Under the pieces are notes generated by a model. It did not search any database. It saw nothing but the letters and a program-made list of their open reading frames with translations, and was not told the DNA's origin. A DNA stretch of 64,000 nt from JASLDZ01 sp038226305 (GTDB lineage Bacteria > Pseudomonadota > Alphaproteobacteria > Caulobacterales > Caulobacteraceae): assembly GCA_038226305.1 (NCBI GenBank), contig JBBRQN010000009.1, positions 1 through 64,000 of the forward strand, read 5' to 3'. The position numbers were made by a program, and so were the translations under genes. Positions 41,216 through 52,189 of this stretch are shown here, in pieces; positions within the stretch are counted from its first letter, which is position 1, and every line of letters begins with the position of its first letter.

Positions 41216-43858
41216 CTAGCGGCGCCACCACCCACGCTTGGGCACGGCAGGGGGTGCGACGATCTCGGCCGGATCGGGGGCCGCAGGCGCGGCCACCGGT
41301 TCTGGGGCAGACACCGGCGCAGGCTCGGGCTCCGCAACCAGGGCCGGCTCCGGCTCCGGCTGGGCGACGGGCGCTGCGGGCTCAGGCTCGGACAGCACCA
41401 GCGGCGTTTCGGCAGCGGCCGTCGACGACAGTGCCTTGGGCTTGCGGGGAGCCCGCACGCGCTTGGGCTTCCTGGGCGCAGCCTCGGGCTCCACAGAGGC
41501 CTCGACGACGGGCGAGGCAGGCTCGATGCCCAAAGCTTCCGGGGTGTCCCACGCGTAGGGCGTTTCGCCGGCAGCCGCCTCGACCTGGGGGCCGGGTTCC
41601 GGTGCGAGAACGCCGATTTCCGAGTCGGTGGCCGCTGCGAACGCCGGCTCGGCTTCGACCGGGCGTGGCGCACGGTCGGGCCGGCGGTTCGAACGCGGGG
41701 CGGCCGGATCGTTCCAGGCATAGACGTCGCCGTCGGGTGCGGTGGTGGGGGCCGCCTCGCTCCAGGCATAGGGTTCAGAGCCGGACGCGGGTGCGCCGCC
41801 TTCGCCCTCTTCACGCATGCGACGACCACCACGACGGCCGCGACGGCGGCGACGACGACGGGCTTCGCCCTCCTCGGCCGTTTCGCCCGCAGGGGCTCGG
41901 TCTTCGCCTTCGAAGGCCGCTTCGCCCTCGGCGGCGTCACCCTCGGCAGCGGCTTCGCGGGGCTCGCGCGGTTCGCGCTCGGCGCCTTCTTCGCGACCTC
42001 GACCGCCACGACGGCGACGGCGACGACCGCGGGGGCGACCGTCGGCGTCGTCGCCTTCGCTGCGTGCCTCCTGACGAGGCTCCCGCGGAGCGCGTTCCTC
42101 GACGTCGCCTTCGGAGACGATCTCGTCCTCGTCGGCATCGTCCTCGACCGTTTCGTCGGCCAGATCCTGGGGGTCCGGCGCCGGCAAGCGGGCCAGGGCG
42201 CCCTCGGCCCGCGGCGGGCCTTCGCGATGCTCGGTGCGCTCGATGGCGTGCTCGCCCGCGGCTAAGTGGTCGTCGGTGGCGATGGTGACCTCGAGCCCGT
42301 GCACGTCTTCCAGACGCGACAGGAACCCGCGCTTGGAGTTCAGGACGTAGAGCGCCACCTCGGTGGGCAGCCTGAGGATGGCGCAGCCCGCACCGCGCGA
42401 ACCTTCCATGTCCAGGGCCCGAAGCGCTGAGAGGGCGCTCGACTCCACGGAGCGGACGCGGCCCACGCCCTGGCAGGTGGTGCAGACGTTGGTCGCACCT
42501 TCCAGCACGCCCATGCGGCGGCGCTGGCGGCTGATCTCCATGAGGCCGAAGACGCTGATCTTGCCCATCTGCACCCGGGCGCGGTCGTCCTTCAGGCAGT
42601 CCTTCAGCTTCTTCTCGACGGCGCGGTTGTTCTTGCCCTCGTCCATGTCGATGAAGTCGATGACGATCAGGCCCGCGAGGTCGCGCAGACGCAGCTGGCG
42701 GCTGGCCTCCTCGGCCGCCTCCATGTTGGTCTTGAAAGCGGTGGTCTCGATGTTGCGCTCACGGGTGGCGCGGCCGGAGTTCACGTCGATGGCGACCAGC
42801 GCCTCGGTCTGGTTGATGACGAGGTAGCCGCCGGACTTCAGCTGCACGATCGGCGAGTGGATCTGCGCGAGCTGGTCCTCCAGCCGGTGCCGCACGAACA
42901 AGGGCGTCGGCTCGGCGTAGCGCACGACCTTCTTGGCCTGGCTCGGCATGATCATCCGCATGAAGTCGCGGGCCTCGCGGTATCCCGCTTCGCCCTCCAC
43001 CTGGATGCTGTCGATGTCCTTGTCGTACATGTCGCGGATCGCCCGCTTCACAAGGTCTTCCTCGGCGTAGATCTGCGCCGGCGCGATCGACTTCATGGTC
43101 GTCTCGCGGATGTTCTCCCAGAGGCGCAAGAGGTAGTCGTAGTCGCGCTTGATCTCGACCTTGGTGCGGGCGGCACCTGCGGTGCGCACGATCAGGCCGA
43201 TGCCGGCCGGCACGTCCAGGCTACCCACGGCGGACTTGAGGCGCTTGCGGTCGGAGGCGTTGGTGATCTTGCGGCTGATGCCGCCGCCCCGCGCCGTGTT
43301 GGGCATGAGCACGCAGTAGCGCCCCGCCAGCGACATGTAGGTGGTGAGCGCCGCGCCCTTGTTGCCGCGCTCTTCCTTGACGACCTGCACCAGCATGATC
43401 TGGCGGCGACGGATCACCTCCTGGATCTTGTAGCGGCGCATCAGGCGACGGCGGCGGCGCTCGAGCTCGGCCTCCATGTCGTCGTCGTCGTCGGGCGTCA
43501 CGGCGACGGGCTTGGTCTCGCCGTCCTCGCCCTCTTCGCCCGCTTCCGGCTCGTCGTCCTCGTGGTGCGAGTCGTCGGCCACTTCGCGCATCAGCGCTTC
43601 GCGGTCGGCCACCGGGATCTGGAAGTAGTCGGGGTGGATTTCGTTGAAGGCGAGGAAGCCGTGGCGGTTGCCGCCATATTCGATGAAGGCCGCCTGCAGG
43701 CTGGGCTCCACCCGGACCACCTTGGCCAGGTAGATGTTGCCGCGAAGCTGCCTACGGCTGGCGATCTCGAAGTCGAGTTCCTCGATGCGGTTCCCGTCCA
43801 CCACCGCCACCCGAGTTTCCTCGGCATGGGCGGCGTCGATCAGCATGGTCTTGGTCAC
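41216..43858 (-). CDS. rne: Ribonuclease E with acidic S1 insertion and PNPase-binding tail
   Basis: RNase E is the main mRNA-degrading and rRNA/tRNA-processing endonuclease. The 880-residue protein starts (GTG) VTKTMLIDAAHAEETRVAVV. The S1 domain carries an acidic insert (SHHEDDEPEAGEEGEDGE) then RRRRRLMRRYKIQEV. The catalytic region has VAIDVNSGRAT and VIDFIDMDEGKNN, and the zinc link is C459-x-x-C462. The C-terminal half (from about residue 540) is disordered: Arg- and acid-rich blocks, three PYAW/VYAW repeats and the terminal GWWRR, the PNPase-docking motif known in Caulobacter RNase E. The GTG at 43858 has GAGGAG upstream. Confidence 0.96.
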   Translation of the reverse strand: MTKTMLIDAAHAEETRVAVVDGNRIEELDFEIASRRQLRGNIYLAKVVRVEPSLQAAFIEYGGNRHGFLAFNEIHPDYFQIPVADREALMREVADDSHHEDDEPEAGEEGEDGETKPVAVTPDDDDDMEAELERRRRRLMRRYKIQEVIRRRQIMLVQVVKEERGNKGAALTTYMSLAGRYCVLMPNTARGGGISRKITNASDRKRLKSAVGSLDVPAGIGLIVRTAGAARTKVEIKRDYDYLLRLWENIRETTMKSIAPAQIYAEEDLVKRAIRDMYDKDIDSIQVEGEAGYREARDFMRMIMPSQAKKVVRYAEPTPLFVRHRLEDQLAQIHSPIVQLKSGGYLVINQTEALVAIDVNSGRATRERNIETTAFKTNMEAAEEASRQLRLRDLAGLIVIDFIDMDEGKNNRAVEKKLKDCLKDDRARVQMGKISVFGLMEISRQRRRMGVLEGATNVCTTCQGVGRVRSVESSALSALRALDMEGSRGAGCAILRLPTEVALYVLNSKRGFLSRLEDVHGLEVTIATDDHLAAGEHAIERTEHREGPPRAEGALARLPAPDPQDLADETVEDDADEDEIVSEGDVEERAPREPRQEARSEGDDADGRPRGRRRRRRGGRGREEGAEREPREPREAAAEGDAAEGEAAFEGEDRAPAGETAEEGEARRRRRRRGRRGGRRMREEGEGGAPASGSEPYAWSEAAPTTAPDGDVYAWNDPAAPRSNRRPDRAPRPVEAEPAFAAATDSEIGVLAPEPGPQVEAAAGETPYAWDTPEALGIEPASPVVEASVEPEAAPRKPKRVRAPRKPKALSSTAAAETPLVLSEPEPAAPVAQPEPEPALVAEPEPAPVSAPEPVAAPAAPDPAEIVAPPAVPKRGWWRR

Positions 43859-44299
43859 GAGAGGTGTCTCCTCGGCGCGCCTCCGCATCTGCGGGGGGCC
43901 GGACAGGGCTTGGCGCGCGCCGGACGGCCGTGCGCAGGGCCGGGATCGGCGACTGCGAACGGTTCGGTCGGGCGACGGCGGCTAGGCCCATCGGTTGGGT
44001 TCCAGGTGACGCCGCGAACGGATCCGCAGCATCGGAAGAGGGCGCCTGACGTCTTCGATGAGGAAGCGCTTCGGCGCGGCGAAAAGAGCGCGTCCGCCGG
44101 GCCAAGGCTGAGGTCGCAAACGAGTGCGGGCCGGACCGGAAGATGAAACGCAACCAAACCTTGCACCGATAATCGTCAAAAGGAAAGCGGCGCTCAGATC
44201 ACCGTCAAGCTCGCCACGGTTAACGCTTTCTCGATGGCTGGACGATATCAACTGCACCCTCGATTTCGAATCGGCGAGAGCGGCGGGAAGCGGACGGGA
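43859..44299. other. Divergent intergenic region between rne and amiC
   Basis: About 440 bp with no gene. The central part (about 44150-44245) is the most AT-rich DNA of the neighbourhood, with TTGACG-like and GGTTAACG sequences on both strands, so it probably holds the promoters of both genes. The rne side would give a long 5' leader, which in other bacteria mediates RNase E autoregulation. No hexamer pair with proper spacing was convincing, and no CtrA box (TTAA-N7-TTAA) is present. Confidence 0.6.
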
Positions 44300-45508
44300 A
44301 TGGCGCGCGGGGCACGGCGTTGGTGGAACACGGGGTGGGCGCGGGCACTCGCCTGCGTCGCCGCATTCGCCTGTGCCGCCACAGCCATAGCCGCCGCCCG
44401 CGAACTCCCGCATGCCACGGTGCTCAAGGTAAGGCTTGGTGGCGACGCCCGGCAGACCCGCGTGGTCATCGAACTTGACCAGGCGGCGCAGGGAAAGCTG
44501 ATCGAGGGTGCCGAACCCTCTGGGCGGGTGCTTCTCACCCTGCCAAACGTGCAACTCGCCGGAGACATGAGCGGGCAGGGCGCGGGGCTGGTGCGCGGCT
44601 GGGTGGTGGACGATTCGGGAGGGGCGGCCCGGCTGAAGCTCACCCTGGCCCGGGCGGCCATGGTGAAGCGCCGGTTCCTGCTGCCCCCCGGCGACGGCAT
44701 GACCACCTATCGCTACGTGGTCGATCTAGAGGGGGCCGAAGTGCTCGATCCCATCGCAAGGGCGGTCGCCGATTCCGGGCCGGCCCCCGCAGTGCGGTTC
44801 GAGGCCCCCCTCGAACCGCTCACTCCCACCCGGAAGATCGTGGTCGTCGATGCCGGACACGGAGGCAAGGATCCCGGCGCCCACGGCCAGGACACCCACG
44901 AGAAGGACGTGACCCTCGCCGCCGCCCGCGCCTTGCGCGACCGGCTGGAGCGCACGGGCCGCTATCGCGTGGTGCTGACCCGCGAGGCGGACGTGTTCGT
45001 GCCGCTGGAGGAGCGCGTGCGCATCGCCCGCCGCGCCAACGCCGATCTCTTCATCTCCCTCCACGCCGATTCGGGCGGCGATCCTTCTCTGCGGGGAGCC
45101 AGCATCTACACCCTGTCCGACAGCGGCACCCAGCGCATGGCGCGGGGCCTGGGCAAGTCCAACTGGTTCATCGACGTGGACCTGCCGGGTCGCGACCCGG
45201 AGGTGAACCGCATCCTTCTCGACCTGACGCAGCGCGACACCCGCAACCGCTCCGCCGCCTTCGCCGAAGTGCTGCTGGACCGGATCGCTGACCGGGCCAC
45301 TCTCCTGCGTCGCAGCCATCGGGATGCGGGCTTCATGGTGCTCCTGGCCCCTGATGTGCCGGCCGTGCTGATGGAGATGGGTTTCGTGACGAACCCGCAG
45401 GACGAGCAGGCGCTGAACGATCCGGTGCAGCGTCGCCGGGTGATGGAGGGCGTCGCCCAGGCCATCGACGCCTATTTCGGCCAGGAGAAGCGCTACGCCC
45501 TGAGGTAG
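44300..45508 (+). CDS. amiC: N-acetylmuramoyl-L-alanine amidase
   Basis: This periplasmic zinc enzyme cleaves peptide side chains from murein during cell separation. The 402-residue protein has a signal peptide (WARALACVAAFACAATAIAAA), an AMIN domain (TVLKVRLGGDARQTRVVIEL, about residues 40-130) for septal targeting, and an Amidase_3 domain with H187 in VVDAGHGGKDPG, glutamate in HEKDVTLAAA and histidine in LFISLHADS. The start was set at 44300 so that the signal peptide is N-terminal; an in-frame ATG at 44234 adds 22 basic residues. PBP1A follows on the same strand. Confidence 0.95.
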   Translation: MARGARRWWNTGWARALACVAAFACAATAIAAARELPHATVLKVRLGGDARQTRVVIELDQAAQGKLIEGAEPSGRVLLTLPNVQLAGDMSGQGAGLVRGWVVDDSGGAARLKLTLARAAMVKRRFLLPPGDGMTTYRYVVDLEGAEVLDPIARAVADSGPAPAVRFEAPLEPLTPTRKIVVVDAGHGGKDPGAHGQDTHEKDVTLAAARALRDRLERTGRYRVVLTREADVFVPLEERVRIARRANADLFISLHADSGGDPSLRGASIYTLSDSGTQRMARGLGKSNWFIDVDLPGRDPEVNRILLDLTQRDTRNRSAAFAEVLLDRIADRATLLRRSHRDAGFMVLLAPDVPAVLMEMGFVTNPQDEQALNDPVQRRRVMEGVAQAIDAYFGQEKRYALR

Positions 45509-45619
45509 GGCTGCGGGGCTCTCGCCCTCCATGCCGCCTTGACGCAGCGGCCGCGAGGCCGGATGCAACAGGTTGTCTGCGCCGCTCTTTTCCTGACGGT
45601 GCGTGCTCCAAGGATCTGC

Positions 45620-48058
<2,439 letters not shown>

Positions 48059-48124
48059 GGCGGCTCTGAACTTGAGGCGAAGCGCCGTCGGCGCCAGGGC
48101 CTTCCGCGCGCCGTCAGCCCTGGC

Positions 48125-49183
48125 TCAGGTCGATCCGATGGTGCTGCCGGGCACGCCGACGAACAGGCGCATGAACTGCTGCTCGGCCATGCCCAGCATG
48201 TCCCAGTCGCCATCGGTGTCGCCGTAGGCTGCGGTCAGCACCACGTCTTCGCCGAGAGCTTCCTTGATACGTTTAACCTTGGCCGGGCCACGACAGTTGT
48301 CGCCCATGAGTCCGCCCTGCACCCTGTCTTCCTGATCAAAGAGCAGCCGCGTGCCGATCAGGAGATCTGCGCCCAGCCCCCGGGCAAAGGGGGCGACGAT
48401 GTTTTCCGGCGAGGCGGTGACGATGATCAATCGCGCGCCATCAAGACGGTATCGCCGCCACGCCTTCAGGGCATCGGGCCGGAAGAGGAGCGGAGCGGCG
48501 GAGGTCGCGAACTCCATCGCTTCCGCATTGAGCACGTCCCGCGGCAGGCCCTGCAGGAATCGCCTCACGGCCGCGGCCTTGAGCTTGCCGGGGTCGCGAT
48601 CGAACACATAGCGCAGGGCGGCTGGGGCCAGGGCCGCCATCTCCGCATGATAGCGCGCCGAGCCTTCACGCCACTTCAGGAAGGCGGTGAAACTGTCCCG
48701 CACGGTCAGGGTGCCGTCGAAGTCGAAGGCGATGATCGGCCCGACGCGGTCCATCCCGGCACGCGCCGTCGGCCGCGACGGAGTGGTCGGCGAGACGGGC
48801 GCCGTCGCCAGCACGACCGGTTCGGAGTCCGGCAGCGTCGGGCGGGGGTCGAGGTCGAAGGCGGCGGGCAGGGGCTCGGAAGGCGATTCGCCGCGAGGCG
48901 GAAACTCGTTTTCGGGATCACCGTCAGGTGCCTCGGCCAGGAGCGATTCCACGTGCCGACCCACGTCTTCGGCACCTTCGGGATCGTCTTCGGGTATGGC
49001 AGACTCAGGCTCAGGCACCTCTGCCGTGATGATGCTGCCTTCGGGCGGGGCCTCGGCGGCGGGGCTCGGCTGAGCGTCGGCGGCGAGCATCGCGTCGTTG
49101 TCTGCAGGCGGCGCAGGCGCATCCGATGCCTCGGCGTTAGCCGCGGCCTCCGCGCTCTGGCGCTCTTCGTCGGACGTCACCAT
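48125..49183 (-). CDS. cicA: HAD-IB phosphatase with long acidic N-terminus, CicA-like
   Basis: The C-terminal 205 residues are a HAD-superfamily (subfamily IB, SerB-like) phosphatase: nucleophile motif IIAFDFDGTLTVRDSF at residues 151-166, motif II LIIVTASPENIVAPF, lysine in GPAKVKRIKEAL, and motif IV AAYGDTDGDWDMLGMA. The first 143 residues are acidic and low-complexity, rich in Ala, Pro and Glu. It is divergent from clpX. In Caulobacter the HAD protein CicA lies in the clpP-clpX region and its dosage affects morphology; position and family agree, but the assignment is by context. An internal ATG at residue 144 would give a bare phosphatase, yet has no good ribosome binding site. Confidence 0.7.
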   Translation of the reverse strand: MVTSDEERQSAEAAANAEASDAPAPPADNDAMLAADAQPSPAAEAPPEGSIITAEVPEPESAIPEDDPEGAEDVGRHVESLLAEAPDGDPENEFPPRGESPSEPLPAAFDLDPRPTLPDSEPVVLATAPVSPTTPSRPTARAGMDRVGPIIAFDFDGTLTVRDSFTAFLKWREGSARYHAEMAALAPAALRYVFDRDPGKLKAAAVRRFLQGLPRDVLNAEAMEFATSAAPLLFRPDALKAWRRYRLDGARLIIVTASPENIVAPFARGLGADLLIGTRLLFDQEDRVQGGLMGDNCRGPAKVKRIKEALGEDVVLTAAYGDTDGDWDMLGMAEQQFMRLFVGVPGSTIGST

Positions 49184-49466
49184 CTGTTACGTTCCAGACC
49201 ACCCCTGCGCCTCATACGCAAGCGCGGCGCCGCCAAACCCGCCAACGGATCGATCCGCCCTTGATCGTCTTGACTCATCTGTGGTCGAATGTCGGCTTGA
49301 GAGCCGGTCAGAGTTCCGTAAAGCCTCTTGTCCTACAACTGTCGGAGTCGGCCCTGCGTTCACCCCGGGTCCATCTTTCCGGGGGCAGGATCGAAGAAGC
49401 GGGTCGCGCGGCGCATTCGCCTTTTTACAGGGCGGGGCTCGCAGGGCCGAAAGTGAGATTGCGCCA

Positions 49467-50729
49467 ATGACCAAAGCCGCCAGCGGCGATACCAAGTCGA
49501 CCCTCTACTGCTCCTTCTGCGGAAAGAGCCAGCATGAGGTGCGCAAGCTTATCGCCGGCCCGACCGTGTTCATCTGCGATGAATGCGTCGAGCTGTGCAT
49601 GGATATTATCCGTGAAGAGCACAAGATCGCCTTCGTCAAATCGAAGGACGGCGTGCCCACGCCTAAAGAAATTCGCGAAGTTCTCGACGACTATGTGATC
49701 GGTCAGGATCACGCCAAGAAGGTCTTGGCGGTGGCGGTCCATAATCACTACAAGCGCCTGAACCACGCCACGAAGAACAACGACGTCGAGCTCGCCAAGT
49801 CGAACATCCTGCTCGTGGGGCCTACCGGCTCGGGCAAGACGCTCCTAGCGCAGACACTGGCGCGCATCATCGACGTGCCGTTCACCATGGCCGACGCCAC
49901 CACCCTGACCGAAGCCGGTTATGTGGGCGAGGACGTGGAGAACATCGTCCTCAAACTCCTGCAGGCCGCCGACTACAACGTCGAGCGGGCGCAACGCGGC
50001 ATCGTCTACATCGACGAGATCGACAAGATTTCGCGCAAGTCCGACAACCCCTCGATCACCCGCGACGTGTCGGGCGAGGGCGTTCAGCAGGCCCTGCTGA
50101 AGATCATGGAAGGCACGGTCGCCTCCGTGCCGCCGCAGGGCGGGCGCAAGCATCCCCAGCAGGAGTTCCTGCAGGTCGACACCACCAACATCCTTTTCAT
50201 TTGCGGCGGCGCCTTCGCCGGGCTGGAGAAGATCATTTCCGCCCGGGGCGTGAAGGGAGCCGGCATCGGCTTCGGCGCCACGGTCACCGATCCGGAGGAG
50301 CGCCGCACCGGCGAGGTGCTGCGCCTCGTCGAGCCCGAGGACATGCTGCGCTTCGGTCTGATCCCCGAGTTCATCGGCCGCCTGCCGGTGATCGCCACCC
50401 TGGAAGACCTGGACGAACCGGCCTTGGTGAAAATCCTGACCGAGCCGAAGAACGCGCTCGTGAAGCAGTACCAGCGCCTGTTCGACATGGAGAACGTGGG
50501 CCTGACCTTCAACGAGGAAGCCCTTAAGGCCGTCGCCCGCAAGGCCATCGGCCGCAAGACCGGTGCCCGCGGCCTGCGTTCCATCCTCGAGAGCATCCTG
50601 CTGGACACCATGTTCGAGCTGCCCACCTACCAAGGCGTCGAAGAGGTGGTGGTCAACGGCGAGGTGGTCGAAGGCCGCGCTCAGCCGCTGATGATCTACA
50701 GCGAAAAGCGCGGCGACAAGGCGAGCTGA
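49467..50729 (+). CDS. clpX: ATP-dependent Clp protease, ATP-binding subunit ClpX
   Basis: ClpX unfolds tagged or specific substrates for ClpP, including cell-cycle regulators in Caulobacterales. The 420-residue protein has the N-terminal zinc domain (YCSFCGKSQHEV with C15/C18, FICDECVELC), Walker A GPTGSGKTLLAQ, Walker B IVYIDEIDKIS, the pore loop region and the sensor 2 tail GARGLRSILESILLD. The start at 49467 fits the family, which begins right before the zinc domain. A weak promoter-like pair (TTGAGA, 16 bp, TAAAGC) lies at 49297-49324. Confidence 0.98.
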   Translation: MTKAASGDTKSTLYCSFCGKSQHEVRKLIAGPTVFICDECVELCMDIIREEHKIAFVKSKDGVPTPKEIREVLDDYVIGQDHAKKVLAVAVHNHYKRLNHATKNNDVELAKSNILLVGPTGSGKTLLAQTLARIIDVPFTMADATTLTEAGYVGEDVENIVLKLLQAADYNVERAQRGIVYIDEIDKISRKSDNPSITRDVSGEGVQQALLKIMEGTVASVPPQGGRKHPQQEFLQVDTTNILFICGGAFAGLEKIISARGVKGAGIGFGATVTDPEERRTGEVLRLVEPEDMLRFGLIPEFIGRLPVIATLEDLDEPALVKILTEPKNALVKQYQRLFDMENVGLTFNEEALKAVARKAIGRKTGARGLRSILESILLDTMFELPTYQGVEEVVVNGEVVEGRAQPLMIYSEKRGDKAS

Positions 50730-50749
50730 GTTCGCCTGTCGCGCTGCGC

Positions 50750-50792
50750 GGTGGACCTGAAGGTCGCGGCTGAGGCATAAGCCGCGTCCACC
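50750..50792 (+). other. Imperfect hairpin downstream of clpX
   Basis: GGTGGA (50750-50755) pairs with TCCACC (50787-50792), and inside CGCGGCT (50765-50771) pairs with AGCCGCG (50780-50786) around loop GAGGCATA, with a nine-base left bulge. There is no T-tract, so it may protect the clpX mRNA 3' end or act as a weak terminator before the MATE gene 21 bp on. Confidence 0.4.
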
Positions 50793-50812
50793 TTCGCCAT
50801 CTCGAGAACATC

Positions 50813-52189
50813 ATGTCCGCCGTAGACGCGGTTCCTGCGTCCGCGAGCTGGCGGGGGGAGCTCAACCAGCTCATCCGCCTCGCCACGCCCATCGTGCTGG
50901 CGCGGCTGGGCATCCAGGTCATGGGCCTGACGGACGCCGTGGTCGTGGGCCGCTATTCGGCGCGTGAGCTCGGCTATCACGCACTCGGCTGGGCGCCGAC
51001 GATCATCGTGCTGGCATCCGCCGTGGGCCTTCTTTCCGGCATCCAAGTGATGACGGCGCGTCGTTTGGGAGCGGGGCGGCCGGAGCTTGCAGGCGTCGTG
51101 CTGCGCCGGGGCGTGGTCTACGCCCTGCAACTGGGGATCGGCTCGACGCTGGTGATCGCGCTCGGCGCCCCGCCGCTCCTCATGGCGCTGGGTATGGAGC
51201 CTGATCTGGCCGGCGGCGCGGGGCGGGCGGCGCGGGTGTTCTCCTTGTCGTTGACGCCGTATCTCCTGGCCGTGGCGCTGAGCTACCACCTGGAGGCTCT
51301 GGGCCGCACTTTGCCGGGCCTTGTGGCCATGTGGGCGGCCAACCTCGTGAACCTGGGGCTCAACCTCCTCCTCGTGCCGGGCATCTGGGGCATTCCGGCG
51401 ATGGGGGCGGTGGGCGCGGGGTGGGCCACCTTCGGCGCCCGCAGCTTCCTGCTCGCGTGGCTTGTCATCGCCGTCCTGATGCACCCGACGACCCGCGCCT
51501 ACCGCCTCTTCGAGCGCCCGGTTCGCGAACCGGAGTCCGAGGCCGAGCAGCGACGCATCGGCTACGGCGCAGGCGCTTCGGTGTTCGCGGAGGTCACGGC
51601 CTTCGCCGGCATGAACGTGATAGCGGCTTGGCTCTCCGCGACGGCGGTGGCGGCCTGGGCGGTGTTCCTGAACACGAGCGCGATCATATTTATGATCCCC
51701 CTGGGCCTCGCAGGTGCCGCGGCCGTGCGCGTGGGCCGGGCCTATGGCGCGAGGGATGCGCCGGGCGTGTTCCGCGCCGCGATCGTGGCAACCTGCGTCG
51801 CCATCGCCTTGGCGAGCGTAATCGCGCTGATTACCTGGCCCGGGGCCGGCCTCTTCGCCTCGGCTTACGCCACCGAGCCGGGCCTGCGCGCCGCCGCGGC
51901 CGGAGCCCTGGCGCTCGGTGCGGTGTTCTTCGTTCCCGATGCCATGCAGGCGGTGCTCGCCAACGTGCAGCGGGCGAGGGGCGACGTAATCGTGCCCACC
52001 GTGATCCACGTGGGAGGCTACGTCTTCGTGATGCTGCCGCTAGGCTGGTGGTTGGCCCACCGGGCGCACATGGGGCTTGCCGGTTGCGTGTGGGCCGTGA
52101 TCGTCACGAGCTTCCTCGTGGCGGCCCTCCTTTGCGTGCGGTTGGCGACCACGACCCGGCGCGACCGGGCCGTGGAGGACCTAGGCTAG
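50813..52189 (+). CDS. MATE family efflux transporter
   Basis: The 458-residue protein has about 12 hydrophobic segments in two homologous halves, starting LIRLATPIVLARLGIQVMGLTDAVVVG, which is the NorM-type MATE signature. The second half begins GAGASVFAEVTAFAGMNVIAAWL. It probably exports cationic drugs or metabolites in exchange for Na+ or H+. The start at 50813 has no overlap with clpX. Its stop shares CTAG with the convergent gene. Confidence 0.93.
   Translation: MSAVDAVPASASWRGELNQLIRLATPIVLARLGIQVMGLTDAVVVGRYSARELGYHALGWAPTIIVLASAVGLLSGIQVMTARRLGAGRPELAGVVLRRGVVYALQLGIGSTLVIALGAPPLLMALGMEPDLAGGAGRAARVFSLSLTPYLLAVALSYHLEALGRTLPGLVAMWAANLVNLGLNLLLVPGIWGIPAMGAVGAGWATFGARSFLLAWLVIAVLMHPTTRAYRLFERPVREPESEAEQRRIGYGAGASVFAEVTAFAGMNVIAAWLSATAVAAWAVFLNTSAIIFMIPLGLAGAAAVRVGRAYGARDAPGVFRAAIVATCVAIALASVIALITWPGAGLFASAYATEPGLRAAAAGALALGAVFFVPDAMQAVLANVQRARGDVIVPTVIHVGGYVFVMLPLGWWLAHRAHMGLAGCVWAVIVTSFLVAALLCVRLATTTRRDRAVEDLG

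Noticed and set aside
39983..42265. A 760-codon plus-strand frame opposite the M48 protease and RNase E genes
   Set aside because: Both minus-strand genes are firmly identified; the frame exists because the repetitive RNase E tail is GC-rich with few stops.
44230..44245. CtrA binding site in the rne/amiC region
   Set aside because: A GGTTAACG sequence is present, but the second TTAA at the required seven-base spacing is missing.
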